A DNA stretch of 64,000 nucleotides from Tenuifilaceae bacterium CYCD (GTDB taxonomy: Bacteria > Bacteroidota > Bacteroidia > Bacteroidales > Tenuifilaceae): positions 248,001 to 312,000 of the forward strand of contig AP027304.1 in assembly GCA_036322835.1 (NCBI GenBank), given 5' to 3'. The translations under genes and the position numbers were made by a program. Under the pieces are notes generated by a model. The model searched no databases, was not told the origin of the DNA, and worked only from the letters and a program-made list of their open reading frames with translations. Of this stretch, positions 36,888 through 44,841 are shown in pieces; within the stretch, counting starts at the first letter, position 1, and the number at the start of each line of letters is the position of its first letter.

Positions 36888-38351
36888 TTAATCTAAACTA
36901 AAGTGCTCCTGAACCGGAGTCCAGAACTTCTTTGCCTCAGGATTCTTATTGCAAAATTCGTTAGAATGCTTGCAGTACGAGTACTCATCCTTCCACACAT
37001 TAGCATTTTTGGCAATATCGGCCAATGCATTCGCAATGAACTCCACCTCAGCATTGGTTGTTGTAGGATGTATTGACCAACGAACCCAGCCTGGTTTTTC
37101 GGATAAATCGCCATGATTAATCATATCGGTAATCTTATGCGATTGCTCCTTTGAAACATTCAATAGAAAATGGCCATAGGTTCCAGCGCATACACAACCA
37201 CCACGCATCTGTATTCCGTACCGTTCACTCAGAAGGGTTACTATAAGGTTGTAGTGAATATTATCCATGTAGAAGGATATTGCCCCTATCCTATTCTTGC
37301 AATCCTCGGCAAGAATGTGGAGGCCAAGGATTCCTTTGGTTTTCTCGAATGCCAATTCTACCAATTCTTCCTCACGTTTTTGAATATTCGCCACGCCCAT
37401 TTGCTCCTTAAGCCTTATTGCAAAGGCCGTTCTAATTGCCTGAAGGAAACCTGGAGTTCCGCCATCCTCTCTGCGTTCGATATCGTCAATATACTTATAC
37501 TCGCCCCAAGGGTTTGTCCAATCCACAGTTCCACCACCGGGATGATCGGGAACACGATTTTTATATAAATGCGAGTTAAAAATAAGCACTCCCGATGCAC
37601 CAGGTCCTCCTAAGAATTTGTGCGGCGAAAAGAAAATAGCATCAAGCTTCATTAATGGATCTGCAGGATGCATATTAATCTCAACATATGGTGCTGATGC
37701 AGCGAAATCAACAAAGCATAAGCCACCCTCCTCGTGCATAACCTTAGCAAGCTCATGATAGGGAGTTTTAATTCCTGTTACATTGCTGCAAGCAGTAAAA
37801 GATCCTATTTTCATAGGTCTATCACTATATTTCTTTACCACCTCACGTAACTTATCGGCCGAAACCACCAGCCCACTATCGGGCTCAACCACCACAACTT
37901 CAGCAATTGTTTCATACCAAGATGTTTGATTTGAGTGATGCTCCATATGTGTTACAAACACAACAGGCCGATCCTTCGGATTTTCGAACACAAAACTGCG
38001 GTTTTTAAGCCCCAAAAGACGCTGAAACTTATTAATTGACGAAGTCATCCCAAAGCCAGACGTCACAATAACATCCTCGGATCCAGCATTAACGTGCCGT
38101 TTAATCTCTTTCAACGCAAAATGGTATGCATCGGTCATGAATTTCCCGGTATAACTACTCTCCGTGTGGGTGTTAGCAACCATTGACCCGAATATATTGA
38201 GCATTTTATCCTCAATTGGACGGTATAGCCTTCCACTAGCAATCCAATCGGCATAAATTAACTTATGCTCACCATAACAGGTTTTATATGTAGCATCAAT
38301 TCCAACAATATTATTACGGAATTTTTCAAAATACTTTTCTAAAGAGCTCAT
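36888..38351 (-). CDS. Class V aminotransferase / cysteine desulfurase-like protein
   Basis: A 487-residue PLP enzyme. The PLP lysine is in FFSPHKFLGGPGASGVLIF (about residue 245), preceded by the aspartate segment LCFVDFAASAPYV. A loop MRGGCVCAGTYGHF (about residues 382-395) resembles the active-site cysteine loop of desulfurases. It is longer than SufS or IscS and ends in a cysteine-rich tail (YSYCKHSNEFCNKNPEAKKF). No suf or isc genes are nearby. The true reaction is uncertain. It follows the HsdR-N-like gene by 23 bases on the same strand. Confidence 0.8.
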   Translation of the reverse strand: MSSLEKYFEKFRNNIVGIDATYKTCYGEHKLIYADWIASGRLYRPIEDKMLNIFGSMVANTHTESSYTGKFMTDAYHFALKEIKRHVNAGSEDVIVTSGFGMTSSINKFQRLLGLKNRSFVFENPKDRPVVFVTHMEHHSNQTSWYETIAEVVVVEPDSGLVVSADKLREVVKKYSDRPMKIGSFTACSNVTGIKTPYHELAKVMHEEGGLCFVDFAASAPYVEINMHPADPLMKLDAIFFSPHKFLGGPGASGVLIFNSHLYKNRVPDHPGGGTVDWTNPWGEYKYIDDIERREDGGTPGFLQAIRTAFAIRLKEQMGVANIQKREEELVELAFEKTKGILGLHILAEDCKNRIGAISFYMDNIHYNLIVTLLSERYGIQMRGGCVCAGTYGHFLLNVSKEQSHKITDMINHGDLSEKPGWVRWSIHPTTTNAEVEFIANALADIAKNANVWKDEYSYCKHSNEFCNKNPEAKKFWTPVQEHFSLD

Positions 38352-38374
38352 ATCAAATAAATTGAGTTAATACC

Positions 38375-38845
38375 TTATTTTATCATCTCACTATAATCAG
38401 GGATTGAACCTAAGGGATTATATTGCTTATTAATCCAATCCACCATTACACTATAATGCTTTATACCATTAGTGATGAATAGGTATTTAGCCTTAAAGTG
38501 AATATTGTATCGCCCAACCTGATCTATAACCGCACTGGTTAATTCAACCTCGGGCGCTTTACATTCAACCAACGCCAATGGTTCTCCCTGTTTATTATAG
38601 ATTACAATATCGGATCGATGGTTTACTCCGTTCAAAATTAAAGCAACCTCAACACCAATAAGTCCAACTGGCACCGATTTATGATTAACTAGGTAATTAA
38701 TAAAATGCTGCCTTACCCACTCCTCGGGCGTTAACCGTACATACTTTTTTCGAATCGGATCGAATATTTGTATATCACTATTATTAATCCTTGTTTTAAA
38801 GGAATAACCCGGAAGATTTAACCTTATTTTATCGGCTTCGGCCAT
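38375..38845 (-). CDS. Stand-alone HsdR N-terminal-like nuclease-fold protein
   Basis: A 156-residue protein matching the HsdR N-terminal domain type (HSDR_N_2). It has a PD-(D/E)xK-like pattern: the aspartate in NHRSDIVIYNKQGEPLALVE and the ExK in LVECKAPE. No helicase, methylase or specificity subunit is nearby, so it is not a restriction system. Such stand-alone proteins are common near holA in Bacteroidota as I recall, and holA lies a little further on, divergently. Function is unknown. A -7/-33 pair places its transcript start almost at the ATG. Confidence 0.8.
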   Translation of the reverse strand: MAEADKIRLNLPGYSFKTRINNSDIQIFDPIRKKYVRLTPEEWVRQHFINYLVNHKSVPVGLIGVEVALILNGVNHRSDIVIYNKQGEPLALVECKAPEVELTSAVIDQVGRYNIHFKAKYLFITNGIKHYSVMVDWINKQYNPLGSIPDYSEMIK

Positions 38846-38849
38846 GATG

Positions 38850-38879
38850 CAAAAATAAATAATACCATTTTCAGAGCAA
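38850..38879 (-). promoter_or_regulatory. Promoter of the HsdR-N-like gene, possibly leaderless
   Basis: On the minus strand TTG (38877-38879) is followed after 19 bases by TATTTTTG (38850-38857), a full match to the Bacteroidota pattern. The expected transcript start falls at or next to the ATG at 38843-38845, implying a leaderless or near-leaderless mRNA. Confidence 0.5.
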
Positions 38880-39180
38880 CATATATAGATGTTTATCCTA
38901 AGAAATCTCTGTTTCCTTGATCTTTATTACATTTTACACCTTTTTAAGCATTTTAAGGATCAATGCGCATTCACTTATCTTTATGTAATTCAAATCATTA
39001 TCAGTTAAATAAATTTATTTAAACCGCTATGTTTAAAAACACTATTTTTGCATTAAGCAGCAAAAAGTATATTTATAGCTTTATAAATATAAAAAAACGA
39101 TAGCATTTTATACTAAGTTTGCCCAACTCTATACTATAGTTTGAAACGATTCTTTTATCTAAATACTAAAATATAACGAC
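38880..39180. other. AT-rich intergenic region upstream of amn
   Basis: About 300 bases between the divergent HsdR-N-like gene and amn hold no reading frame of note. Two plus-strand matches to TAnnTTTG are present, TATTTTTG at 39043-39050 and TAAGTTTG at 39114-39121. The second lies 60 bases before the amn ATG and is the likelier promoter. Neither has a good -33 box. Confidence 0.4.
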
Positions 39181-39951
39181 ATGAAGACCAAAGAAGAGAT
39201 TGTTGAGAATTGGCTTCCCCGGTACACCGGGCTAAAACTCGAAGATTTCGGGTCTCACATACTGCTTACAAACTTTCGAGGTTATCTAGAACTTTTTGCC
39301 AAGTTCATGGATGTTCAAATAGTAAACCCTCATGCCAACATGCCCTGTGCAACGGCCAATGGAATAACTATGATTGACTTTGGAATGGGAAGCCCCAACG
39401 CAGCAACTATTATGGACCTTTTAAGTGCCGTAAAACCTAAAGCAGTTCTTTTCTTGGGCAAATGTGGCGGACTGAAAAAGAAAAATGAGGTGGGCGATTT
39501 TATAATTCCTATCGCTGCGATTCGTCACGAAGGAACCTCTAACGACTACATGCCCCCCGAAGTTCCCGCCCTTCCTGCATTTACTTTACAACGTGTTGTT
39601 TCCTCAACCATTCGAAATCACCAGCGCGACTACTGGACTGGCACTGTTGTTACAGCCAACCGCAGAGTATGGGAGTACGACGAAGAGTTCAAGGAGTATC
39701 TTCGAAAAACCAGAGCAATGGCTATAGATATGGAAACCGCCACTATATTTACAGTTGGTTTCTATAACGAAATTCCATCTGGGGCTTTACTGCTAGTAAC
39801 CGATCAACCCATGATTTCAGAAGGGGTTAAAACTACCGAAAGCGATAAAAAGGTAGATAACCTGTTTGTAGAGGAGCAAATAAAGGTTGGGATTGAGTCA
39901 ATGAAACGATTAATAAACAATAGTGAATCAGTAAAGCATCTCCGTTTCTAA
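39181..39951 (+). CDS. amn: AMP nucleosidase, short Bacteroidota form
   Basis: A 256-residue nucleosidase of the purine nucleoside phosphorylase fold that would split AMP into adenine and ribose 5-phosphate. ATANGITMIDFGMGSPNAAT and VLFLGKCGGLKKKNEVGDFI cover the phosphate- and base-binding regions. MAIDMETATIFTVGF carries the conserved methionine-glutamate. It lacks the N-terminal regulatory domain of the E. coli enzyme, as is usual in this phylum. It begins a tight run with holA (3-base gap), a rhomboid protease and a class IV aminotransferase. Confidence 0.92.
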   Translation: MKTKEEIVENWLPRYTGLKLEDFGSHILLTNFRGYLELFAKFMDVQIVNPHANMPCATANGITMIDFGMGSPNAATIMDLLSAVKPKAVLFLGKCGGLKKKNEVGDFIIPIAAIRHEGTSNDYMPPEVPALPAFTLQRVVSSTIRNHQRDYWTGTVVTANRRVWEYDEEFKEYLRKTRAMAIDMETATIFTVGFYNEIPSGALLLVTDQPMISEGVKTTESDKKVDNLFVEEQIKVGIESMKRLINNSESVKHLRF

Positions 39952-39954
39952 ATA

Positions 39955-40995
39955 ATGGCAAAACAGAACTTAACACTCGACTCATACGTCAAAATCCTAG
40001 ATGAACTTAAAAATAAAATTTTTAAGCCCATCTATTTCCTTACTGGCGATGAAGCATACTATATCGATAAAATATCGGATTATATTTCCGATAATGTACT
40101 TACTGAGGAAGAAAAAGCTTTTAATCAATCTATAATTTACGGAAAGGACATTTCTGTTGCCGATGTAATTAACTCGGCACGGAGGTTTCCGATGTCGTCG
40201 AACTACCAGGTTATTATTGTCAAGGAAGCTCAGAATATCAAAAACCTATCTGAACTGGAAATATACCTTAAAGCGCCCCAACCATCAACAATTCTTGTTA
40301 TTTGCCATAAACCAAAATCAGATGGGAAAGGGAAATCGGATAGGCTAACCAAGGTAACCAACCTCGTTAAGCAAAAAGGGGTTTTCTTCGAGTCAAAAAA
40401 ACTTTACGATTACCAGATTCCCGATTGGATAATCAACTATTTGAAACAAAAAGGGATAAAGATTGATTTGGTTGCTGCGAATCTTCTGAATGAGTATCTG
40501 GGTAACGACTTAAGTAAAATTTCGCATGAATTGGAGAAATTGATCATTACCCTACCGCCGGATAACAAGCAAATTACAAGCCAAAACATAGAGCAAAACA
40601 TTGGAATTAGTAAGGATTTCAATCGTTTTGAGTTGACAAAAGCTTTAGGCGAGAAAAATGTGCTTAAGGCAAACCGCATTGTCGATTACTTTGCCCATAA
40701 TGCCAATGCAAATCCATTCGTTCTTACAATATCGGCCATTCACCAATACTTTGTAAAGATTTTCCGTTTACATTTCCTCAAGGATAAAAGTAAAGAAAGT
40801 ATTGCCCGAGAACTGGGCATAAACCCTTTTTTTACTGGGGAGTACGAAAATGCAATTAAAAAATACGATCCCAAAAAATGCATCGAAATTTTTGCGATTC
40901 TTAGGGATTACGATATGCGTTCGAAAGGTGTAAACAACAACACAACCGATCACGGCGAACTTTTAAGAGAGTTAGTTTTCAAAATCCTACATTAA
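39955..40995 (+). CDS. holA: DNA polymerase III subunit delta
   Basis: A 346-residue clamp-loader delta subunit. The N-terminal part has PIYFLTGDEAYYIDKISDYI and FPMSSNYQVIIVKEAQNI, followed by the delta-type LLNEYLGNDLSKISHELEKL and the C-terminal collar region (NPFVLTISAIHQYFVKIFRL). It opens the beta clamp for loading. Length is standard. It is 3 bases after amn and 1 base before the rhomboid gene, so the three are almost certainly one transcript. Confidence 0.95.
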   Translation: MAKQNLTLDSYVKILDELKNKIFKPIYFLTGDEAYYIDKISDYISDNVLTEEEKAFNQSIIYGKDISVADVINSARRFPMSSNYQVIIVKEAQNIKNLSELEIYLKAPQPSTILVICHKPKSDGKGKSDRLTKVTNLVKQKGVFFESKKLYDYQIPDWIINYLKQKGIKIDLVAANLLNEYLGNDLSKISHELEKLIITLPPDNKQITSQNIEQNIGISKDFNRFELTKALGEKNVLKANRIVDYFAHNANANPFVLTISAIHQYFVKIFRLHFLKDKSKESIARELGINPFFTGEYENAIKKYDPKKCIEIFAILRDYDMRSKGVNNNTTDHGELLRELVFKILH

Positions 40996-40996
40996 T

Positions 40997-41614
40997 ATGA
41001 CCTATCTGATTATTGCGGTCACAGTTGTAATATCGCTCCTAGCATTTGGAGAAAACAACTTGATGAAGCGGTTACTTCTTAGTCCTTACAGGGTATTCAA
41101 GTATAAAGAATGGTATAGGTTGATAACTCATGCTTTTGTGCATGCTGGGTTTGTGCATTTGTTCATAAACATGTTTGTACTGCTCTCGTTTGGAATGGCC
41201 GTTGAGCATTGGCTTACACAACTTAAAATAAGTGGTTACATCGATTATCCTGTGCTGCACTACTTTACCCTTTACTTTGGTGGCGTAGTTATTGCCACGC
41301 TAACCACATTGAAAAAGCACAAGGATGATTACTACTACCAAAGCGTTGGGGCATCGGGAGCAGTCTCTGGATTTGTATTTTTTTGTGTATTCTTCGATCC
41401 CTTGGAGAAACTATACCTAATGGCTGTAATTCCTATTCCGGGAATTGTTTTTGCCGTTGCATATCTTGCATACTCCCATTACATGAGCAAAAAGGAAAAC
41501 GATAACATTAATCACGATGCTCACTTTATAGGTGCCGTATTCGGGTTCATTTATCCTCTGCTTATCAGCCCAAAACTTATAATGCACTTTTTAAGCAGTT
41601 TAAGAATAATTTAG
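40997..41614 (+). CDS. Rhomboid-family intramembrane serine protease
   Basis: A 205-residue six-helix membrane protease. The nucleophile is Ser120 in the GASG motif (SVGASGAVSGFVFF), and the partner is His176 in AHFIGAVFGF. HAFVHAGFVHLFINMFVLLS holds the conserved loop-1/TM2 histidines and asparagine. It cleaves membrane protein substrates in the bilayer; none is identified here. The gene starts one base after the holA stop and is 31 bases before the aminotransferase gene. Confidence 0.93.
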   Translation: MTYLIIAVTVVISLLAFGENNLMKRLLLSPYRVFKYKEWYRLITHAFVHAGFVHLFINMFVLLSFGMAVEHWLTQLKISGYIDYPVLHYFTLYFGGVVIATLTTLKKHKDDYYYQSVGASGAVSGFVFFCVFFDPLEKLYLMAVIPIPGIVFAVAYLAYSHYMSKKENDNINHDAHFIGAVFGFIYPLLISPKLIMHFLSSLRII

Positions 41615-41645
41615 TAGATTATTATTGATTTATTGAAGGTTTTAG

Positions 41646-42527
41646 ATGTCCTCAAAAAACTTCATCTGGCTAAATGGAAACATTGTTGATGGAAACAATC
41701 CTGTTTTGTTTTCCAACAACAGATCGTTTCTTTATGGCGATGGCATATTCGAAACCATTCTGGCTCATGGCACCGAGGCAAAGCACCTTCATTTGCACTT
41801 TGTTCGATTAATGAAAGGAATGAAGGCTCTCGAAATTGAAGCACCTGTCTACTTAAATGAAAAAGTAATTTCTGAAACTATAACCCGATTGTTAAATAAG
41901 AACCGTTTTTTTAGTAATGCCCGGGTTAGAATAACTATCTTCCGCAATAGTGATGGATTTTATACTCCAGCCAGCAATGCAGCAGGGGTTCTTATTCAAA
42001 CACAAGAACTAACAACAAACTTCTACGAACTCAACAAGCAAGGATATCTACTCGATATTTACACGGATATTAAAAAACCAATCAACAAACTATCGTCTAT
42101 AAAAAGTTGCAACGCATTGCTTTTTGTAAAGGCTGGTTTATACCGAAAAGCGAATCAACTTGACGATTGCATTATACTGAACGAAGAAGACAGAATTGCA
42201 GAAACAATATCGTCCAATATTTTTATTGTTAAAGGTAGTGCCATTTACACACCTTCGTTAGCCGAAGGATGTATTCCAGGGATAATGCGTGAAATTGTGT
42301 GTAAAATAATTCCAAGTTTGGGGTACGAAGTAAACAATCAGGTTGCCTTTGGCATAAAAACGCTAAAGGATTGCGATGAGATTTTCCTTACCAACTCAAT
42401 CAACGGAATACACTGGGTGCTTGGAATGAAGCAGAAAAGATACTTCTGCAATGTGAGCAAAACAATTATTGATACTTTGAATAAATACACTTTTCACAAT
42501 CAGTTCAAGGACGGATTCTCCGGATAA
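41646..42527 (+). CDS. Class IV aminotransferase (PabC/IlvE fold)
   Basis: A 293-residue fold-type IV PLP enzyme. FLYGDGIFETILAHG is the family opening. The PLP lysine is in LSSIKSCNALLFVKA, and EDRIAETISSNIFIV with EGCIPGIMRE are the other signatures. Aminodeoxychorismate lyase, branched-chain and D-amino acid transaminases share these, and the sequence does not decide. No pabA/B or ilv genes are nearby. Its 3' end overlaps the convergent yqgE gene by 28 bases. Confidence 0.87.
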   Translation: MSSKNFIWLNGNIVDGNNPVLFSNNRSFLYGDGIFETILAHGTEAKHLHLHFVRLMKGMKALEIEAPVYLNEKVISETITRLLNKNRFFSNARVRITIFRNSDGFYTPASNAAGVLIQTQELTTNFYELNKQGYLLDIYTDIKKPINKLSSIKSCNALLFVKAGLYRKANQLDDCIILNEEDRIAETISSNIFIVKGSAIYTPSLAEGCIPGIMREIVCKIIPSLGYEVNNQVAFGIKTLKDCDEIFLTNSINGIHWVLGMKQKRYFCNVSKTIIDTLNKYTFHNQFKDGFSG

Positions 42528-43099
42528 ATTGTCCATGCCTTAAATTTCTTTCCAAGCTGCTGAACGGTAAAGTACCAGTTGTCATAAAGCCCTTTCATCA
42601 TCTGCACAGAATCTAAATTAGCAACAACCCACGAGTCTTCCTTCAATTCTTTACTCAACTGCTTTGCACCCCAACCCGAGTAGCCAATAAAAACCCTAAA
42701 ATTGTCTTTTGTTAACTTGTTGGCAATTGCCAAACCTTTAATGGCATCAATATCACCATTTAAATAAATTCCATTGCCAACAGGTACAGCATTTGGAACC
42801 ACATCGCCAAAAGTATGGAGAAAGTTTATAGTCTCGGAGCTAACGGGCCCACCAACAGATATGTTGACGTCCAAATCAGGAAAACCCGAGACAATATCGC
42901 TTAGGCTAAGGTTTAATTGCCTATTAATGATGAAACCCATCGATCCATTCTTATCATGATCAATTAGAAAAATAACTGTTCTTTTAAAGAAAGGATCGGT
43001 AAGTTCAGGCTGAGCAATCAGCAAGCGTCCACCTTTGGGTGGTATTTGCTCAAAGTTGAACTTAAAAAAGTCGAATCCCAAATCTTTTGAAGCAGCCAT
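42500..43099 (-). CDS. YqgE/AlgH-family protein
   Basis: A 199-residue protein of the YqgE/AlgH family (DUF179). PPKGGRLLIAQPELTDPFFK and TVIFLIDHDKNGSMGFIINR are diagnostic, and VFIGYSGWGAKQLSKELKED covers the second conserved block. The biochemical function is not established. It overlaps the convergent aminotransferase gene by 28 bases at the 3' ends and is divergent from nhaC. A possible -7 element, TAACTTTG on the minus strand, lies at 43144-43151. Confidence 0.93.
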   Translation of the reverse strand: MAASKDLGFDFFKFNFEQIPPKGGRLLIAQPELTDPFFKRTVIFLIDHDKNGSMGFIINRQLNLSLSDIVSGFPDLDVNISVGGPVSSETINFLHTFGDVVPNAVPVGNGIYLNGDIDAIKGLAIANKLTKDNFRVFIGYSGWGAKQLSKELKEDSWVVANLDSVQMMKGLYDNWYFTVQQLGKKFKAWTIYPENPSLN

Positions 43100-43261
43100 A
43101 ACTTTTCATTAATTTGTCACTACTAATTATTCTAAAATCGTGCCAAAGTTATATTGCTAGTTTTAAACATATTAAAGCCAACACTTCACTAAATAAAAAA
43201 ATTCAAAGTCTAACCTCCGATTAATCAAATAACTATCTTAGACGATAATAAAAAATTAAAG

Positions 43262-44764
43262 ATGACTCAAAAAATAAAACAACCAACGCTACTATTGTGC
43301 TTTATACCGATGATTTTTCTTATAGTTCTTCTATCGCTTAATGTTATTTACTTTAGTGATGATACGCTAGGAGGAGCTAATCAAGTAGCTCTATTACTGG
43401 GGTCGGCAGTGGGAGTAATAATCGCCATATATTTAGGCCACAAGTGGCAGGATGTAAGCAGCACAATTGTAAACTCAATTGGCACAGCCATGCCTTCCAT
43501 TTTAATTTTGATGCTTATTGGAGCACTCGCCGGGACTTGGATGCTAAGCGGGGTTGTTCCAACTATGATATATTACGGACTGCAAATATTACACCCAAAA
43601 ATATTCCTCTTTGCAACTGTGGTAATATGTTGCTTGGTTTCGCTTGCCACCGGAAGTTCATGGTCAACCGTTGCTACCATTGGCATTGCTCTACTTGGAA
43701 TTGGAAATACGCTAGGTTTTAATCCCGCAATTGTTGCCGGAGCAATTGTATCGGGAGCATACTTTGGCGACAAAATGTCACCGCTAAGCGATACCACAAA
43801 TCTTGCGCCTGCGGTAGCAGGAACGGACCTATTCACACACGTACGATATATGGTTTACACAACTGTTCCATCAATAGGAATAACCCTAATAATATTTCTG
43901 ATCATGGGTTTTACCTACAAACCCGAAGGCGCAACAGACATTTCGGAGACTTTAAATACTATTAAATCGACATTTAACATTTCTCCTTGGTTGTTCATTG
44001 TTCCAATTTTACTGATTGTCGTTATTGTAAAAAAACTTCCACCATTACCTTCAATCCTTTTTGGCGCATTACTAGGCGGAATATTTGCAATTATACTTCA
44101 ACCACATCTAATTGAACAGGTATCGGGGATTTCCAATAACTACATAAAAGCTTCGTATATCACTGTAATGAAAAGTATGTTCGGGAAGGTTGTGATTGAA
44201 ACATCTAACACCCAAATAACCGAACTGTTTACTACGCGAGGAATGGCTGGAATGATGAATACCATTTGGCTTATACTAACCGCCATGACATTTGGCGGAG
44301 TTATGGAAGCAGCAGGTTTACTCGTAAAAATTACTGAAACAGTAATAAAATTTGCTAAAACAACAGGCTCTTTGGTTGCATCGGTGGTTGGGAGTTGCCT
44401 ATTTTTCAATATAACTGCACCTGATCAGTACATCGCAATAGTTATACCTGGACGCATGTTCTCAAAGACATTCCGTAAGCGAGGGTATAAACCAGAACTA
44501 CTAAGCAGAACACTAGAAGATTGTGGTACTGTAACTTCTCCCCTAGTTCCATGGAATACATGCGGGGCAACACAGGCAGCGGTTCTTGGCGTTCCAACTA
44601 TGGCATACGCTCCATACGCATTTTTCAATATAATAAGTCCATTTATGAGCATTTTCATGGCTTCGTTCAATATAAAAATCAGAAAATACACCGATGAGGA
44701 GATGAAGAAGATTGAGGCTGATGATTCAAAAATTGAAGAGGCTGAATTGAAGTTTGAGCAATAG
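43262..44764 (+). CDS. nhaC: NhaC-family Na+/H+ antiporter
   Basis: A 500-residue multi-span membrane protein of the NhaC/IT superfamily with about a dozen hydrophobic segments. GSAVGVIIAIYLGHKWQDV, SLATGSSWSTVATIGIALLG and GDKMSPLSDTTNLAPAVAGT are characteristic of NhaC, and LEDCGTVTSPLVPWNTCGA is the conserved C-terminal helix-loop. It would exchange sodium for protons. A charged cytoplasmic tail follows. A strong hairpin terminates it. Specific ion preference is inferred. Confidence 0.92.
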   Translation: MTQKIKQPTLLLCFIPMIFLIVLLSLNVIYFSDDTLGGANQVALLLGSAVGVIIAIYLGHKWQDVSSTIVNSIGTAMPSILILMLIGALAGTWMLSGVVPTMIYYGLQILHPKIFLFATVVICCLVSLATGSSWSTVATIGIALLGIGNTLGFNPAIVAGAIVSGAYFGDKMSPLSDTTNLAPAVAGTDLFTHVRYMVYTTVPSIGITLIIFLIMGFTYKPEGATDISETLNTIKSTFNISPWLFIVPILLIVVIVKKLPPLPSILFGALLGGIFAIILQPHLIEQVSGISNNYIKASYITVMKSMFGKVVIETSNTQITELFTTRGMAGMMNTIWLILTAMTFGGVMEAAGLLVKITETVIKFAKTTGSLVASVVGSCLFFNITAPDQYIAIVIPGRMFSKTFRKRGYKPELLSRTLEDCGTVTSPLVPWNTCGATQAAVLGVPTMAYAPYAFFNIISPFMSIFMASFNIKIRKYTDEEMKKIEADDSKIEEAELKFEQ

Positions 44765-44792
44765 ATTCAAATATACTTATTACCCAAAACAA

Positions 44793-44827
44793 AAACTCTG
44801 ACAGGGTTTTGAACCCTGTCAGAGTTT
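44793..44827. terminator. Perfect long hairpin between convergent nhaC and E1 genes
   Basis: A perfect 16-base-pair stem (44793-44808 with 44812-44827) with a three-base loop TTG. It begins with AAA and ends with TTT, so it can act in both directions. It lies 28 bases after nhaC and 14 bases after the E1 gene stop. Its symmetry and length resemble dispersed palindromic repeats. Confidence 0.75.
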
Positions 44828-44841
44828 GCGATTAAATAATT

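Noticed and set aside
38375-38845. A restriction-modification system
   Set aside because: Only an HsdR N-terminal-like domain is present; no helicase, methylase or specificity gene is near it.
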